Of a stretch of 64,000 bases of DNA, positions 12,169-23,211 are shown piece after piece (the first letter of the stretch is position 1; each line of letters opens with the position of its first letter). A program made the translations under genes and the position numbers. Source of the stretch: Notamacropus eugenii (taxonomy: Eukaryota; Chordata; Mammalia; Diprotodontia; Macropodidae); contig NC_092878.1 in NCBI RefSeq assembly GCF_028372415.1, forward strand, positions 67,039,830 to 67,103,829, given 5' to 3'. Below the pieces are notes generated by a model. The model saw only the letters and a list, made by a program, of their open reading frames with translations. It was not told where the DNA came from and made no database searches.

Positions 12169-12310
12169 TTTAGCACGGTGCCTAGCACATAGTAGGCTCT
12201 TTATGCTTGTTGGTGATGGTGTTGGTCAGTGTAGTTAACATGTATCTCAATCAGATGTTATTATGGATGTAAAACACTTTGTAAATTAAATTGTTAGATA
12301 AATGTGACTT
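12169..12310 (+). mobile_element. L2/MIR-type 3' tail
   Basis: 'ggtgcctagcacatagtagg' and later 'aaaacactttgtaaattaaa' resemble the tail of MIR/Ther SINEs and L2. It directly follows the truncated Mar1. Confidence 0.5.
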
Positions 12311-12924
12311 AACATTATTGTCATCTTTACCATTTGAGCCAGGCTGCATAAACCTGGAAACACTGTTAATAAGTTAAAAACAAGAATAGAGAAAAACATG
12401 GATTTCAATAAAATTTTTTAAAAATGTGGACTTTAAACCATATTCCTGAAGAACGAGCTCAAATCACGGTCTCCCACACGTTTTGTTCCTAAGTCCCAGA
12501 TGCTGTCAAACTGTGAATTATTTTTAAGCTCAATGACATTCCATTTAAATTTTTAAAAGGCTCTTGCAGGGACAATGAAATAGCATGTTCGGACATTTAT
12601 ATATAGAATACACTTTTATTTTGAACACCTAGAAAATGGGAGTTAATTACATGGAGTACTGTCAGATTGCACAGGCTACCTTTATTTTTCTTCCAGGTAA
12701 AAAACATCACTGAATTTCAATAAGCACTCCAGTCATCTAAAAGCCCTTGGACTTAGATTTCATTCTAGGTCATTGTCAGATTATGTAGCCTGTGCTCTTG
12801 GTGGGCTCTGATAGATGTGTTATTTCCCTATCCTTCTTGCAACCTGGCCTTCAAGTTTTTCCCTGTCATTGCCTCAACCCACCCCTATTTATAACACTTC
12901 TCCTATTTCCATCTTTCCAGCTGA
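12311..12924. other. Unassigned stretch
   Basis: No recognised repeat, exon or RNA gene. The plus frame 12815-13006 runs into the L2 tail and is not gene-like. Confidence 0.45.
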
Positions 12925-13052
12925 TTCTCTTAATGTTTTTTTCTTGTTAGAATGTAATGTCTTTAAGGATAGAGAAAATTTTTCTTGCTTATATTTGTAT
13001 CACTAGTGCTTAAGAGTTCCTGGAACAGAATAAGTCCTTAATAAATGCTCCA
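12925..13052 (+). mobile_element. L2 3' tail
   Basis: 'gtctttaaggatagagaaaa', 'tatttgtatcactagtgctt' and 'agtccttaataaatgctcc' follow the L2 3' end in sense. The tail runs directly into the TATC microsatellite, which probably expanded from its simple-repeat 3' terminus. Confidence 0.65.
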
Positions 13053-13055
13053 TCC

Positions 13056-13124
<69 letters not shown>

Positions 13125-13137
13125 CCTACCTACCTAC

Positions 13138-13203
<66 letters not shown>

Positions 13204-13274
13204 GTCTGTCTGTCTGTCTTTATCTATCTACCTACCTACCTTTCTACCTACCTATCTACCTATCTATCTATCTA

Positions 13275-13352
<78 letters not shown>
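13053..13352. repeat. Compound TATC/CTAC/TGTC/TC microsatellite
   Basis: About 300 bp of TATC tetramers interrupted by CTAC, TGTC and an internal (TC)n block near 13280-13310. It reads through as an artefactual Tyr-Leu-Ser-Ile open frame. Confidence 0.97.
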
Positions 13353-13861
13353 ATTTTTATCCTCATAATAGAGTGTGTGACAAATATATCTTCACTGAAG
13401 AAAACTCAATTTGACTTTTTGAAATTTGTAATATTAAGCTTTAAAAAAAGCCATGACCCATAATGCAACTTGGAAAGAGCAAAAGAGCAAAAGAACACAG
13501 AGACAAAGACTAGACATATATATTTTACCTTGGGGAATGTCTTGTCTTGATATTTTGTTTATTACCAACACATAAAAGGTGTTGATTGAGGCTTCCAGGG
13601 ATCATAATGAAATAATAATAAAAGAACAACCTTTTCAATGTTTTTTTTTTAGGTGAAGATGAGATCTTAATAGAACAACAGAAACAACAGAAGGAGAATA
13701 CCCATGTAAGATTTTTCACACTAATTTAAAATAGCAGCATTGTATCTCTGGAACCAAGACTAGTGGGCTAACTTTTGAGACATAAGAATTCAATAGCAAC
13801 CCTGGTTTTAAGTAATGATGACTGGATATCTTTACTAAACCTTTAGATTTGAGGGTTCTTT
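13353..13861. other. Unassigned stretch
   Basis: No recognised repeat or gene. Short minus frames here are A/T-run artefacts. Confidence 0.4.
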
Positions 13862-14390
13862 TAACATGTTATTTTTAAAATTTATTTTTAGTTGCCAACA
13901 TTCACTTTTATAAGATTTGAGTTCTAAATTTCTCTCTTCCTTCCTCTTCCCTCTCCCCAAAACAGCATGCAATCTGAGAATCATATTAAATATATTTCCA
14001 CATGAGTCATATTGTAAGGAAGAATCAGATTCAAAGGGAATAATGATTAGAAAGAAAAAGAAAATAGTCTTCTTCAATCTGCATTCAGACTCTATAGTTC
14101 TTTCTCTGGATGTGGATAGCATTTTCCACCATGAATCTTTGGGATGGTCTTAGATCATTACATTGCTGAAAAGGAGCTAAGTCTATCAAAGTTGGTCATT
14201 GCACAGTGTCTTCTCTTAATATGTACAATGTTCTTCTGGTTCTGCTCACTTCACTCAGCATCATTTCATGTAAGTCTTTCCAGGTTTTTCTGAATTCTGC
14301 TCATCATTTCTTCTGGAACAATAGTATTCTATTATATTCATATACCACATCCTTTTCAGTCTTTCTCCAATTGATGGATATTCCCATAAG
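13862..14390 (-). mobile_element. LINE-1 3' UTR, antisense, 5'-truncated
   Basis: Antisense marsupial L1 3' UTR: 'ttgccaacattcactttta' and a CT-rich run near 13930, 'ttctctggatgtggatagca', 'tctggttctgctcacttcac', 'catttcatgtaagtctttcc', ending 'ccaattgatggatattccca'. The L1 3' end is on the left. It breaks off before ORF2. Better preserved than the copy at 4.3 kb. Confidence 0.75.
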
Positions 14391-14980
14391 TTTTTTTTTA
14401 ATAATCTTTGAAAAATTATAAGGAGGCTGGGAAATTCGAAAAAAACAAAAAACACCTCTACACTGATCACCAACATTTTGTGTAGACCAAAGATATTTTC
14501 AGAGATATATGTCTGTGACCATGATTCTAGCTGTAAACAGCATTTTTTTTTACAGTCATTGTGTCCTGAACATTGACTGAAGCTACAAGAAATTAGGAAT
14601 GAGTCATGTCTAGAAAGATCTTGGAGAAGTAGGCATCTTCTTAGATGCACAAATAGATTTTGGGATCCATTTGCAGAACCGAATTTGGTATAAAAGTTCA
14701 GATATTTTCATCCCATAGGATTTTCAGGAAAATATTGTCTCAGTAACTGGTGAATTTGCTAATCTTTGTGATAGTTTACATAAAGCATGTTGTATTTAAA
14801 ATTCCTTATTAAAACACTAAATTGGGAAGGTCTTTTGGTAATAGATTAGTTTTAACTGCAGATACAGAAATATCTATGTCAGAAATGAAAAGTAAAAAAT
14901 GTATATATTGTTCTGGTTAATAAAAAAAGTTAGAAAAAGGACCAAAACAAAACAAAAATGAATCATTTTAGCAGAAGTCT
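14391..14980. other. Unassigned stretch
   Basis: No family recognised. The minus-strand 129-aa open frame (14261-14650) begins here and ends in L1 3' UTR, so it is not a gene. Confidence 0.4.
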
Positions 14981-15118
14981 AGGTATATATGTATATGTAT
15001 ATGTATATACATATATACACATATATATGCATATATGTGTATATATTTGCACACACATACATATACATATATATGGATACACACACAAACACACACACAC
15101 ACACACACACACACATAC
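14981..15118. repeat. TATG/CATA and (CA)n microsatellite
   Basis: Alternating TATATG/CATATA units followed by about 32 bp of CA. Confidence 0.9.
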
Positions 15119-15873
15119 CTTTCCATAAATAGTGAACTAACTGATGATGCTGAAAGGGTCTTTCTCAGAACTGTTCTACTCAGTACTTCAGTAGTAATAC
15201 AAAATGAAAGAAAAATGGTAAAAACTCCATGTAATGGCCACAGTTCATAATCATAGAACTAGAAGACCCAAAGAAAAAAAATGCTGACCATTCCTTTCTA
15301 CCAGGTTAAAAAATACTTAAAATGTTCTAGGTAGAAAGTTATCTGTTTTTCTTGAAACTCTCCAGAAAAATGGGCTCCAAAATATATCCTATTTCCATAT
15401 TTCAGGAACTCTCTGGCTCATTGGCATGCATTCACCTTGCTGAATAAACTTGGAATCTTTCTACTTATAGCAGGGATAAGCAGAGAAAATTCTATGGAAA
15501 CATATATATACATATATATTTATATGCACACATACATATATATTATATATTATTATTATAATGTTATTATATTATATATTATATATAATAGAACAAAGGA
15601 AAGGTGAGATCAAATCTAGAGACTCTGAGAGAAGAAAGTTAAAGACAAATATTCAAATTTGATTCTCTGAGGATAATGGTGTAATTAAAAACTCTTACCA
15701 CTTTCCATGTATCTTATTTGTTGTTTTAAAGATACTTTTTGCCATATTTTAAAGTGCATAATTGTGCTGATTTGTTGTGCAGTTTTCATGCTGTTCCCTC
15801 TTTAATCAGGCTGCTGTTTTTATTGTATGGACCTTGGTAATATGAAAACTTAAAATTTTGTGAAAATTAACCT
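15119..15873. other. Unassigned stretch with AT-rich simple repeat
   Basis: Contains a TATA/ATT simple-repeat block at about 15501-15590. Otherwise nothing recognised. It borders the left arm of the inverted duplication. Confidence 0.45.
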
Positions 15874-16261
15874 TTAATGAATGCTTGTTGAATGAATGAA
15901 TAAACAGAATAAAATATTCACAGTAATTTAAAGGATTTCTTGAAATGTTCATATCTTCATACAGAATTATGCCATAATTGCTAATGCCTCAAAAATGCTA
16001 GATATAAGAGACAAATCAGGACATATTTTTGTTCAAATGACACTATCTGTACGAGCTTGAGTAACCCTTTGACTTAAACATTAACCTATTTAAATCTCAT
16101 TTATTATACTTATAAAGTGAGCATCATAATGCTTTCATTATATTCCTCACACAGTTATTGAGAAGACAAAAGAAATCATGTTTGCTAAGTGATTAATAAA
16201 TCTTAAGAAAATCAATGTCAATTATCACTGTTACCATCATCATTATTATTATTATCATAAT
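15874..16261 (+). repeat. Left arm of 389-bp inverted duplication
   Basis: This segment is the near-perfect reverse complement of 18940-19328. By hand alignment there are 10 substitutions and one 1-bp indel, about 97% identity, and roughly the first 125 bp match perfectly. It contains a decayed MIR-type SINE in plus orientation ('acttataaagtgagcatcat', 'cctcacacagttattgag') and an ATT-rich end. At its left edge only the last bases of an L2 3' end are present ('gaatgcttgttgaatgaatg'). Confidence 0.9.
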
Positions 16262-16540
16262 GTTTTCCCTTTTTTTCATATTTTCCCTCTTCAAGCACAT
16301 TGTATTTTTTATTTCTAGGAATCTGCTGATTAATTTTTCTCAGTTCTGAAAAGCTGAAAAATAATGCATTGAACAAATCAATAAAGGTGATACAAATGTG
16401 ATTAAGCATTTTTTCCAAGTTGATAATGAGTCAATGAATATTGCTAAACAAATTATTAAGATTGTATACTTTGATGTTTTAACTGGAAATTATTTCTCAC
16501 CTGAGTTTCTTACAAGTGATATTACTAGATCAATGGGTCA
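16262..16540. other. Start of unique spacer between inverted arms
   Basis: No family recognised. The spacer between the arms runs to 18939 and holds microsatellites, a MIR piece and a repeat-poor stretch. Confidence 0.45.
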
Positions 16541-16945
16541 GAGTATACACAAACACATACATATATATGTACATACACATACATGCATATACACACATAT
16601 ATACAATATATTTATATATACACGTTTGTGTGTATACACATATGTATATGTATCATAATTTATTACATACTAATGCTTCTCAAAGAAATAAATACATATT
16701 CAATATAAACTGTTCAGTCACATGTTCTATTTATACTATTTGCTCAAACCCAATTTCAAAAGCTTTAAAGGGAGGATGGAGCTTATTAAAACCTTTATTC
16801 ACTATACTGACTCTCTAATATCTACATTCACATGCATATAAACCATGCATATATTTATCCACAAGGACATATATATATATGTATATATACACACATATAT
16901 GCAACACAACATATTTGTATGTATATGCACACATATATGTTAATG
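16541..16945. repeat. Two CATA/TATG simple-repeat blocks
   Basis: Alternating purine-pyrimidine CATA-type tracts at about 16541-16650 and 16866-16945, separated by unassigned sequence. Confidence 0.8.
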
Positions 16946-17002
16946 AATTCCCCATTCCAATGATAAAATAGTTGCTAATACATAAACATTCCATCATTTT
17001 CA

Positions 17003-17032
17003 TAGATAGATAGGTAGGTAGATCGATCGATC

Positions 17033-17064
<32 letters not shown>
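17003..17064. repeat. (GATA)n with GGTA and GATC variants
   Basis: GATA tetramers with two GGTA units and three consecutive GATC units, giving 'gatcgatcgatcgata' at 17021-17036. Confidence 0.95.
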
Positions 17065-17065
<1 letters not shown>

Positions 17066-17184
17066 ATGTTAGATAGAAGACAGATTTTTTAAAACTGAAC
17101 CTGTGATTCCATTGGTATTGTGGAGGGAACTTGATAAAGAAATGTCTATCAATGATGATCAATATCACCTTTTATAATCCCATA

Positions 17185-17295
17185 GAGTTGCCTGGGATAC
17201 TGAGATAATTTACCCAGAGCCACATAGCTGGTATTTGTCAGAGGTAGGCCTTGAACCTTGTCTTCATGCTTCTGAGGCTTACTTTCTCTTCTTTA
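17185..17295 (-). mobile_element. MIR-type SINE fragment, antisense
   Basis: 'cccagagccacatagctggt', 'tgtcagaggtaggccttgaa' and 'ccttgtcttcatgcttctga' are the complement of the MIR/CORE-SINE tRNA-like half. Confidence 0.65.
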
Positions 17296-17299
17296 AGTC

Positions 17300-18939
17300 T
17301 CTCATAATGTTACCTATGTTGTGTATACTATATGTTTAGCAGAAAACAATAAAGATATCAGATTTATTTTATTTTTAGATTTTCTTCAAGGTAAAAACAG
17401 GCAGGAAACAAGACATATATTTGGCAAAATGGAATTTCAACACTATTCAGATATAAATTTTATGTAATATCTTCTAGACAACAAGTATTTTTCCTTTCCT
17501 AGCCCTCACATAGAATTTTGCTTGTGTATTTTATGTCTGTCTACACTAGTGGGAAAATTGTCTCTCATGTTCCTCCTATCTGATTGTATGCGAGCAAAGA
17601 CAACATATTTATGCCTACATCTCTCCCGATGACTAATACAATGCCCTTTTAATAATACCATTTGCCCCAAGCAGATAGCAGAAACAAAATAAATGTGTGT
17701 AAAATTCAATTAAATTGAAAAGTCCTTAGTTGAATCTCTTAATTTGATGTGAAATGGTTATACTTTACCCTTTTCGCCAGAGGGTGGAAGGAAGGGAGGT
17801 GGTGGTGGTGGCATAGAGACATTAACAGTGTAATGACTAAGCAATCCATGATTAAGGATTCTGTTACCCAAAATATTCTGCACCCATATGTTTATCCTTA
17901 TATTACCTACCCATGATTAATTTGTGTATTCAAAAGTAACTGGGCTCAGCTCATCTAAATTGGTTCATTTGTAAAAATCTTCAAGTCTTTTTGTCTACCT
18001 GCTATAAAATTGTACAGTCCCTAACAGTCTCAGGAAACCTCAAATGATTCTATAGATGAGATACAGATGAATGTCTGGGTTTTTAATATGGAACTTACTT
18101 TCCCAGAACCAGATGAAAACTGGTACTCAAATATGTTGGTTAGGTAGAAGCACATGCCTCTTTGTATCATTTTACTGTGAACATTCCACTGGAGGTCTGG
18201 ATGCTCTTAATTAAGCCTGTGGTTAGCTTACAGATGAGTGTGCCTCTATATCGATTTCTCAAAATTCTGGACCAGATTGGCTGATCATTATTTTAAAGTA
18301 AGATGAAACTGATAATTGATGCATATTTTAGAATTTTCTGCTACCCACATTATCATTAACACATAAATCACTGATCTAATAGAAGTCTATTCAATGAAAC
18401 ATTTACAAATGTTATTTCTTAAGTGTTTTGTTGATAAGTAAAATTATCCATTAGATTTGTGTTCATAATTCTTGTTGTCTGAAAAAGACTAGCTGAGCTG
18501 CCTTAAGAAATATATGAAAGAAACAAATGGAGAGATATGATCAAATGTTTCCTGTGATTAACCTATACAATTTAACAAAAGTATGGATGACTTTGTCTGT
18601 GGTATTGAACACATGATTGAGCTGAATGGCACTTTACAGTTCAACAAAGTAATAACGGAAAACAAAAGAAGATGGTGTGTTTGGTGTGTTTTTTAAACTA
18701 TCTCTTATGTTAAAATGGACCTCCATTTCTCACTCTGCCCTAGTACTAATTGGATTTAGCCTCTATTGTAGCATCAGTCTTGTGATATTTCCAATGAAGG
18801 AAGCATACCATCGTTCCCGAAGCATTAACAGTTACTTCCAGTTGACTGTGACATAGTCTTTGCCTTTTATGTTTCAACCCAGGCTGACTCTGCTCTGCTC
18901 CCTTCCTTCTGGATTCAAAGTACATTGAATAATTCCAAT
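17300..18939. other. Repeat-poor unassigned stretch
   Basis: About 1.6 kb inside the inverted duplication with no recognised transposon. A GGTGGTGGTGG run lies near 17800. The text from about 17760 to 18420 is compositionally even, with TAATTA- and GATTAA-type words typical of homeodomain sites, but these are common by chance in AT-rich DNA. No open frame over 70 codons. Confidence 0.45.
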
Positions 18940-19328
18940 ATTATGATAGTAATAATAATGATGGTGGTAACAGTGATAATTGACATTGATTTTCTTAAGA
19001 TTTATTAATCACTTAGCAAACATGATTTCTTTTGTCTTCTCAATAACTGTGTGAGGAATTTAATGAAGGCATTATGATGCTCACTTTATAAGTATAATAA
19101 ATGAGATTTAAATAGGTTAAATGTTTAAGTCAAAGGGTTGCTCAAGATCGTACAGATAGTGTCATCTGAATAAAAGTATGTCCTGATTTGTCTCTTATAT
19201 CCAGCATTTTTGAGGCATTAGCAATTATGGCATAATTCTGTATGAAGATATGAACATTTCAAGAAATCCTTTAAATTACTGTGAATATTTTATTCTGTTT
19301 ATTCATTCATTCAACAAGCATTCATTAA
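18940..19328 (-). repeat. Right arm of 389-bp inverted duplication
   Basis: Reverse complement of 15874-16261 at about 97% identity. The MIR-type SINE is antisense here ('agggttgctcaagatcgtac'). At the right edge the L2 sequence continues without a break beyond the end of homology, so this arm is probably the original locus. Confidence 0.9.
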
Positions 19329-19425
19329 GTATCTCTTATGTCCTAGGGACTATGCTCAGTCTGGGGCTTATAAAGACAAAAAACCAAAATAGTCCATCTA
19401 AGCACAAAACAAAATACATGTGATT
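19300..19425 (-). mobile_element. L2 3' end, antisense, cut by arm boundary
   Basis: 'cattcattcaacaagcattc', 'aagtatctcttatgtcctag', 'gactatgctcagtctggggc' and 'ttataaagacaaaaaacc' form a continuous L2 3' end complement. Only the part up to 19328 occurs in the left arm. Confidence 0.7.
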
Positions 19426-20694
19426 TTATTTTGTATATACACATAGGTATTTATATGATGAGTTGCTTCATATAATTGGTACTCTTGGAGTGGGGTGAGG
19501 GAAGGGAATTACTTCTGTTTGGTGGATACTTTCCAACTCTTCCCTTCCGGCATTACTTTCTCTCCAATCAATTCCCTTAGTGTTGCTCTTCAGGAGGGAA
19601 AGTTTTCCTTTCAAACCCACTAAGGGAAAAGAATTTACCTGAGGTGACTGTCTCTGCAACACTAGCTTCCAGCCTGCTCATACCTGTTTTCCTCCCTGAT
19701 GGCTACTAAATTTGATAGGCAAGGACTCCTACAAGTCTAAATTTTCTTCTTTTGGGGAGCTATAAAAATGAGTCAATAAAAACCCTGTTGTTCAGTTCTG
19801 AGACTACTTTTTCAAAATAGATTCCAATGATAAATTAAAAAAAAAACCTACCCCCCTACTATATGTTACCTCCTATTGCTCTTTCTCAACTGCCTTTAGA
19901 AAATAAAACATAGGTATCATCAATGTGGTGATTAAGCACATCATTATCTTAATGCCACCTTTAAAGACTAGGTCAACAACAATGTAAATGTATGCATTTT
20001 GAAGAAACACAAATAAGTTTCTTGAACAAATCCATGCTTTCCCAGGGAGGAAGAGGGCAGAGGAGAAATGTAACCTCTATCTTGTATCTGCATCCATGGG
20101 TGACTTTAACACAACTAGGATTTATTCAGGGATCCAACATGGACTTGGAATCAGGTTGGTAGCTTCAGTTTGGCTATTCTCCTGCTTCTTTTGCTGCTTC
20201 TGCATTTGTTTTCCTTTATTACTTATCTCTGTTGGCTACTTCTGGGGAGCCTCGGGGTCTAATCTTTTATCTATTGCAGGAAGAGTAGAAGGTTTGTGTC
20301 TGTGCCTCCAACCTCTTTGTATCTATCTACCATTCTTGAATCTCGCTGTTCTCACAGTACTTCTGGTCTTCCCCTCACTTAGAGTAGATGAAAAGCTAGT
20401 TTTAGTCAAAGACTCAATGGTTCTTTCTGGGCTTAAGAAGATAAATACTGCGGGATTTCTGTCTACCTGTAGTCACTGTTTTCCAGTGCCCTGTTAGATG
20501 TACAACCTAAGTACAAGTTGCTTTGTGAAGTGTATAGGAAGGAGAATAAACTTAAAAGGCTCAAAATAAGCATCTTTCATGTGATATCATGAACTAAATC
20601 TCGAATGAAATAGGGAATTGAAGAGAGAGGTGAAGAAGTCTCTACTGCAAACATGAGGGACAAGAATATGTCAAGGAGTGAAGAAAGGAGTGGT
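19426..20694. other. Unassigned stretch
   Basis: No transposon family recognised. It contains a 133-codon plus frame (20096-20497) rich in Leu, Cys and Phe with no domain, no clear splice context and no repeat explanation. I treat it as chance. Confidence 0.4.
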
Positions 20695-20830
20695 AATACT
20701 ATGTATGGAAATTGACACAAAACAAAACAACTAGAATAGTTTGGTTGGAGTATGTAAAGGAGAATAATATGCAATAAGTATGGAAAAATCGCTGGAGTTG
20801 GATTGTGAAGGTCTGTTTTTTAAATATTTT
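20695..20830 (-). mobile_element. L2 LINE fragment, antisense
   Basis: 'atagtttggttggagtatgt' and 'gctggagttggattgtgaag' match the order of the L2 complement found at about 38.9 kb. Short. Confidence 0.5.
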
Positions 20831-21139
20831 TGGTGTATTTTATTCTTATATGTGTACCAAAATATTATACCTTGAAACAAATAGTAAAATGAAAAATTTT
20901 AAAAACCCACAAAAACAAATACATCAAACGAGTATGACCATATGTGTGATGTTCCACACTCATAGCCGTCCATCTTTGCAAAGTAGAGTGGGAGGTACAT
21001 TTTTCCCATCTGTTTTTCAGAGACAAGCTTTGCCATTTTAATTATACATTATCTATTTTTTTCTTTTTGTCCTTTCAATTTACATTTTTGTGGTCATTGT
21101 GTATATCTTCTTTTTATTTCTGAAACTTTTCTCAGAACT
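20831..21139. other. Unassigned stretch
   Basis: Nothing recognised beyond A/T runs. A partial resemblance to antisense L1 3' text near 21060 ('tttacatttttgtggtcatt') is too weak to call. Confidence 0.35.
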
Positions 21140-21470
21140 TGGCCTTCTTGGACCAAGAAAAAAGAATCTAATCCCTCTTTCATATAATAGCCCTGTAAAA
21201 ACTTGAAGAAAACTATGGTATATTTTTCACCCCTTTTCCTCTACAGGTTAAATATTCTACTTTCTAGCTATTGATTCATTTATGGAGTTGTCTCAAGACC
21301 CCTCATCACCCTGATTGTTCTTCTCTATAAGGACTGTAAATGTCTATCACTTTCCCAAACTGTGACACCCGGAAGTAAACAAAATGATGTAGACATAGTC
21401 TGCCTAGGTGCTATTTCTTGACATACCACATAAGGTTAAAATGTTGTTTTAAGTGATTTTTTTATGGAGA
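21140..21470 (-). mobile_element. L3/CR1-type LINE fragment, antisense
   Basis: 'cttgaagaaaactatggtat', 'tacaggttaaatattctact', 'cctcatcaccctgattgttc' and 'tgtgacacccggaagtaaac' follow the complement of the CR1/L3 C-terminal region upstream of the part seen at 6.9 kb. Confidence 0.55.
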
Positions 21471-21539
21471 AGAATTGTATACAGCCACCTAAGACAGATG
21501 TCAGGATTTAAAATAATTCATCTATACAGAGATTTATAG

Positions 21540-21695
21540 GTTTATATATATAGATATAAAGTATACATACATGTGCATGTTAGCATAATGTATATGTTCA
21601 AAGACATATATACATTCATGTGTGCACAGGTACACATATGTATGTGTAATTGCATGTATATGTGTGTACATATGTGTGTGTATATATATATCAAT
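21540..21695. repeat. TATA/CATG simple-repeat block
   Basis: Degenerate alternating purine-pyrimidine tract. The Tyr/His/Met-rich minus frame over it is an artefact. Confidence 0.8.
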
Positions 21696-22307
21696 TCTGC
21701 TTGACTATTGCTAATGAAGTCTTTTCTGAAACATGTAATCATCTTTCTAACAGGGCTTACTTCATCTTACTTCATCTAAATGATTTGTCTTCATATCCTT
21801 CACAGTTAAATATGGTTTGACCATCACTGACAGATTCCTAACCTACAACACTCAAATTGTAACTTGGTATTTTTTGACATTATCATGTACTTAAGTGGAT
21901 CCCTATTCTCACTGGTGAGATGAGGGTACTTCCTCCAAGCAGTGAAGATTTCAACTTGTGTGGCCTTTGTAGCCTGGTTAACATTTGCCCAAGTCTTCTA
22001 TATTACCCATTTCATTGGAGGCAAGCCTCTAAAGCTTTTATTTCATACCTTAGTATAAATTAGTTCATTGCTTTAGTTTCATCTCTGATTGAAGGAGCAT
22101 AAGCCTCATAATACTATTAGGGCAGGTCTGAATGAGACCAAGTGTATTCCCTTCCTTCTGTGAAGCTTACAATTCCTTTGTTCTCTCTCATCAGCTTAGT
22201 CTTTCTTCCAGGCCTCAGTCTAAGCAGCAAGTCCCTAGGTGTACATTGATTTCTGGAGAGGTAAATGGATTGGGCAGGCTTCTCAAAAGGCTACTCCAAC
22301 TTTATTG
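21696..22307. other. Unassigned stretch
   Basis: No recognised repeat, exon or RNA gene. Confidence 0.4.

Positions 22308-22371
<64 letters not shown>
22308..22371. repeat. (CT)n(GT)n microsatellite
   Basis: About 26 bp of CT, a short interruption, then about 34 bp of GT. Confidence 0.95.
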
Positions 22372-22374
<3 letters not shown>

Positions 22375-22483
22375 GGGAGTTTGGGAGAGTTGTGTGTGCA
22401 TCTATATCACTCTATTTCTCTTCTTTGTTGATGTTCTTAATACCTTTTCAGTTCCTTTAAAAGACCATGCCAAGACCAAGGTC

Positions 22484-22724
22484 AAGCTGGATAGTTCAGT
22501 AGATAGAGCACCAGGCCTACGGTCAGAAATCTTTGAGTTCAAATCTGGCCTCAGTCACTAGCTGTGTGACTCTGGACAAGTCACTTAACCCAGTTTACCT
22601 CAGTTTCTTCATCTGTAAAATGAGCTGGAGAAGGACTTTGCAGACCACTCCAGTATCTTTGCCAAGAAAACCCTAAATGGAGTTACAAAGAATGAAATGT
22701 GATTGAAACAACTGAACAAGGTGA
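22484..22724 (+). mobile_element. Mar1-type CORE-SINE
   Basis: All blocks present: 'gatagagcaccaggcctacg', 'gagttcaaatctggcctcag', 'gctgtgtgactctggacaag', 'tcatctgtaaaatgagctgg', 'ccactccagtatctttgcca' and 'aaacaactgaacaagg'. Confidence 0.9.
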
Positions 22725-22892
22725 AGTGTGCAAACTCTCATTAATATGGTTATCCTTATTGCTGCCACTCAAACAATGACCAGTGGGGGCAAGGAGGACC
22801 CAGGTCAAGGAGAATTCCCATGGTATTTAAGGAATTAAAACTTTGTACAAGAGATAGCATGTGAAAGGTTTGGGTTTGTTTGCTTTTTATCA

Positions 22893-23211
22893 GTTAGGTG
22901 GCAATGTAGATAGATCCCTAGATAGGTATCTAAAAAGAACTGAGTTCAAATCCAGCCTCAGCCCTTACTAGCTGTGTGACCCTGGGCAGGTCATAAATTT
23001 TCTGTGGTTCAGTTTCCACATTTGTAAAATGTGGATATAATAGGAACTAACCCACCAGATTATTTTGAGAGTCAAATAGGATGATAATTGTAAAGTTCTT
23101 TGCAAACTTTAAAATGTTATGTAAATGTTACTACTGCTGGTGCTACTACCAGTATTGCCACTACCACTATTATTATTGCTACTACTATCACTACTACTAT
23201 TATTACTCTTG
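22893..23211 (+). mobile_element. MIR/Ther-type SINE with trinucleotide tail
   Basis: 'gttcaaatccagcctcagcc', 'gctgtgtgaccctgggcagg', 'ttgtaaaatgtggatataat' and 'gtaaagttctttgcaaactt' in sense, followed by about 80 bp of TAC/TTA trinucleotides (23131-23211) that probably grew from the SINE tail. Confidence 0.75.

Noticed and set aside
13045..13353. 102-codon repetitive frame, and a CRISPR-like look to the tetramer array
   Set aside because: A pure microsatellite translation. There are no unique spacers, and the context is a vertebrate genome.
20096..20497. 133-codon plus frame rich in Leu, Cys and Phe with a good ATG
   Set aside because: No recognisable domain and no convincing splice or promoter context. 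The length is unremarkable for 64 kb. Its hydrophobic run looks compositional. A conservation test would be needed to revive it.
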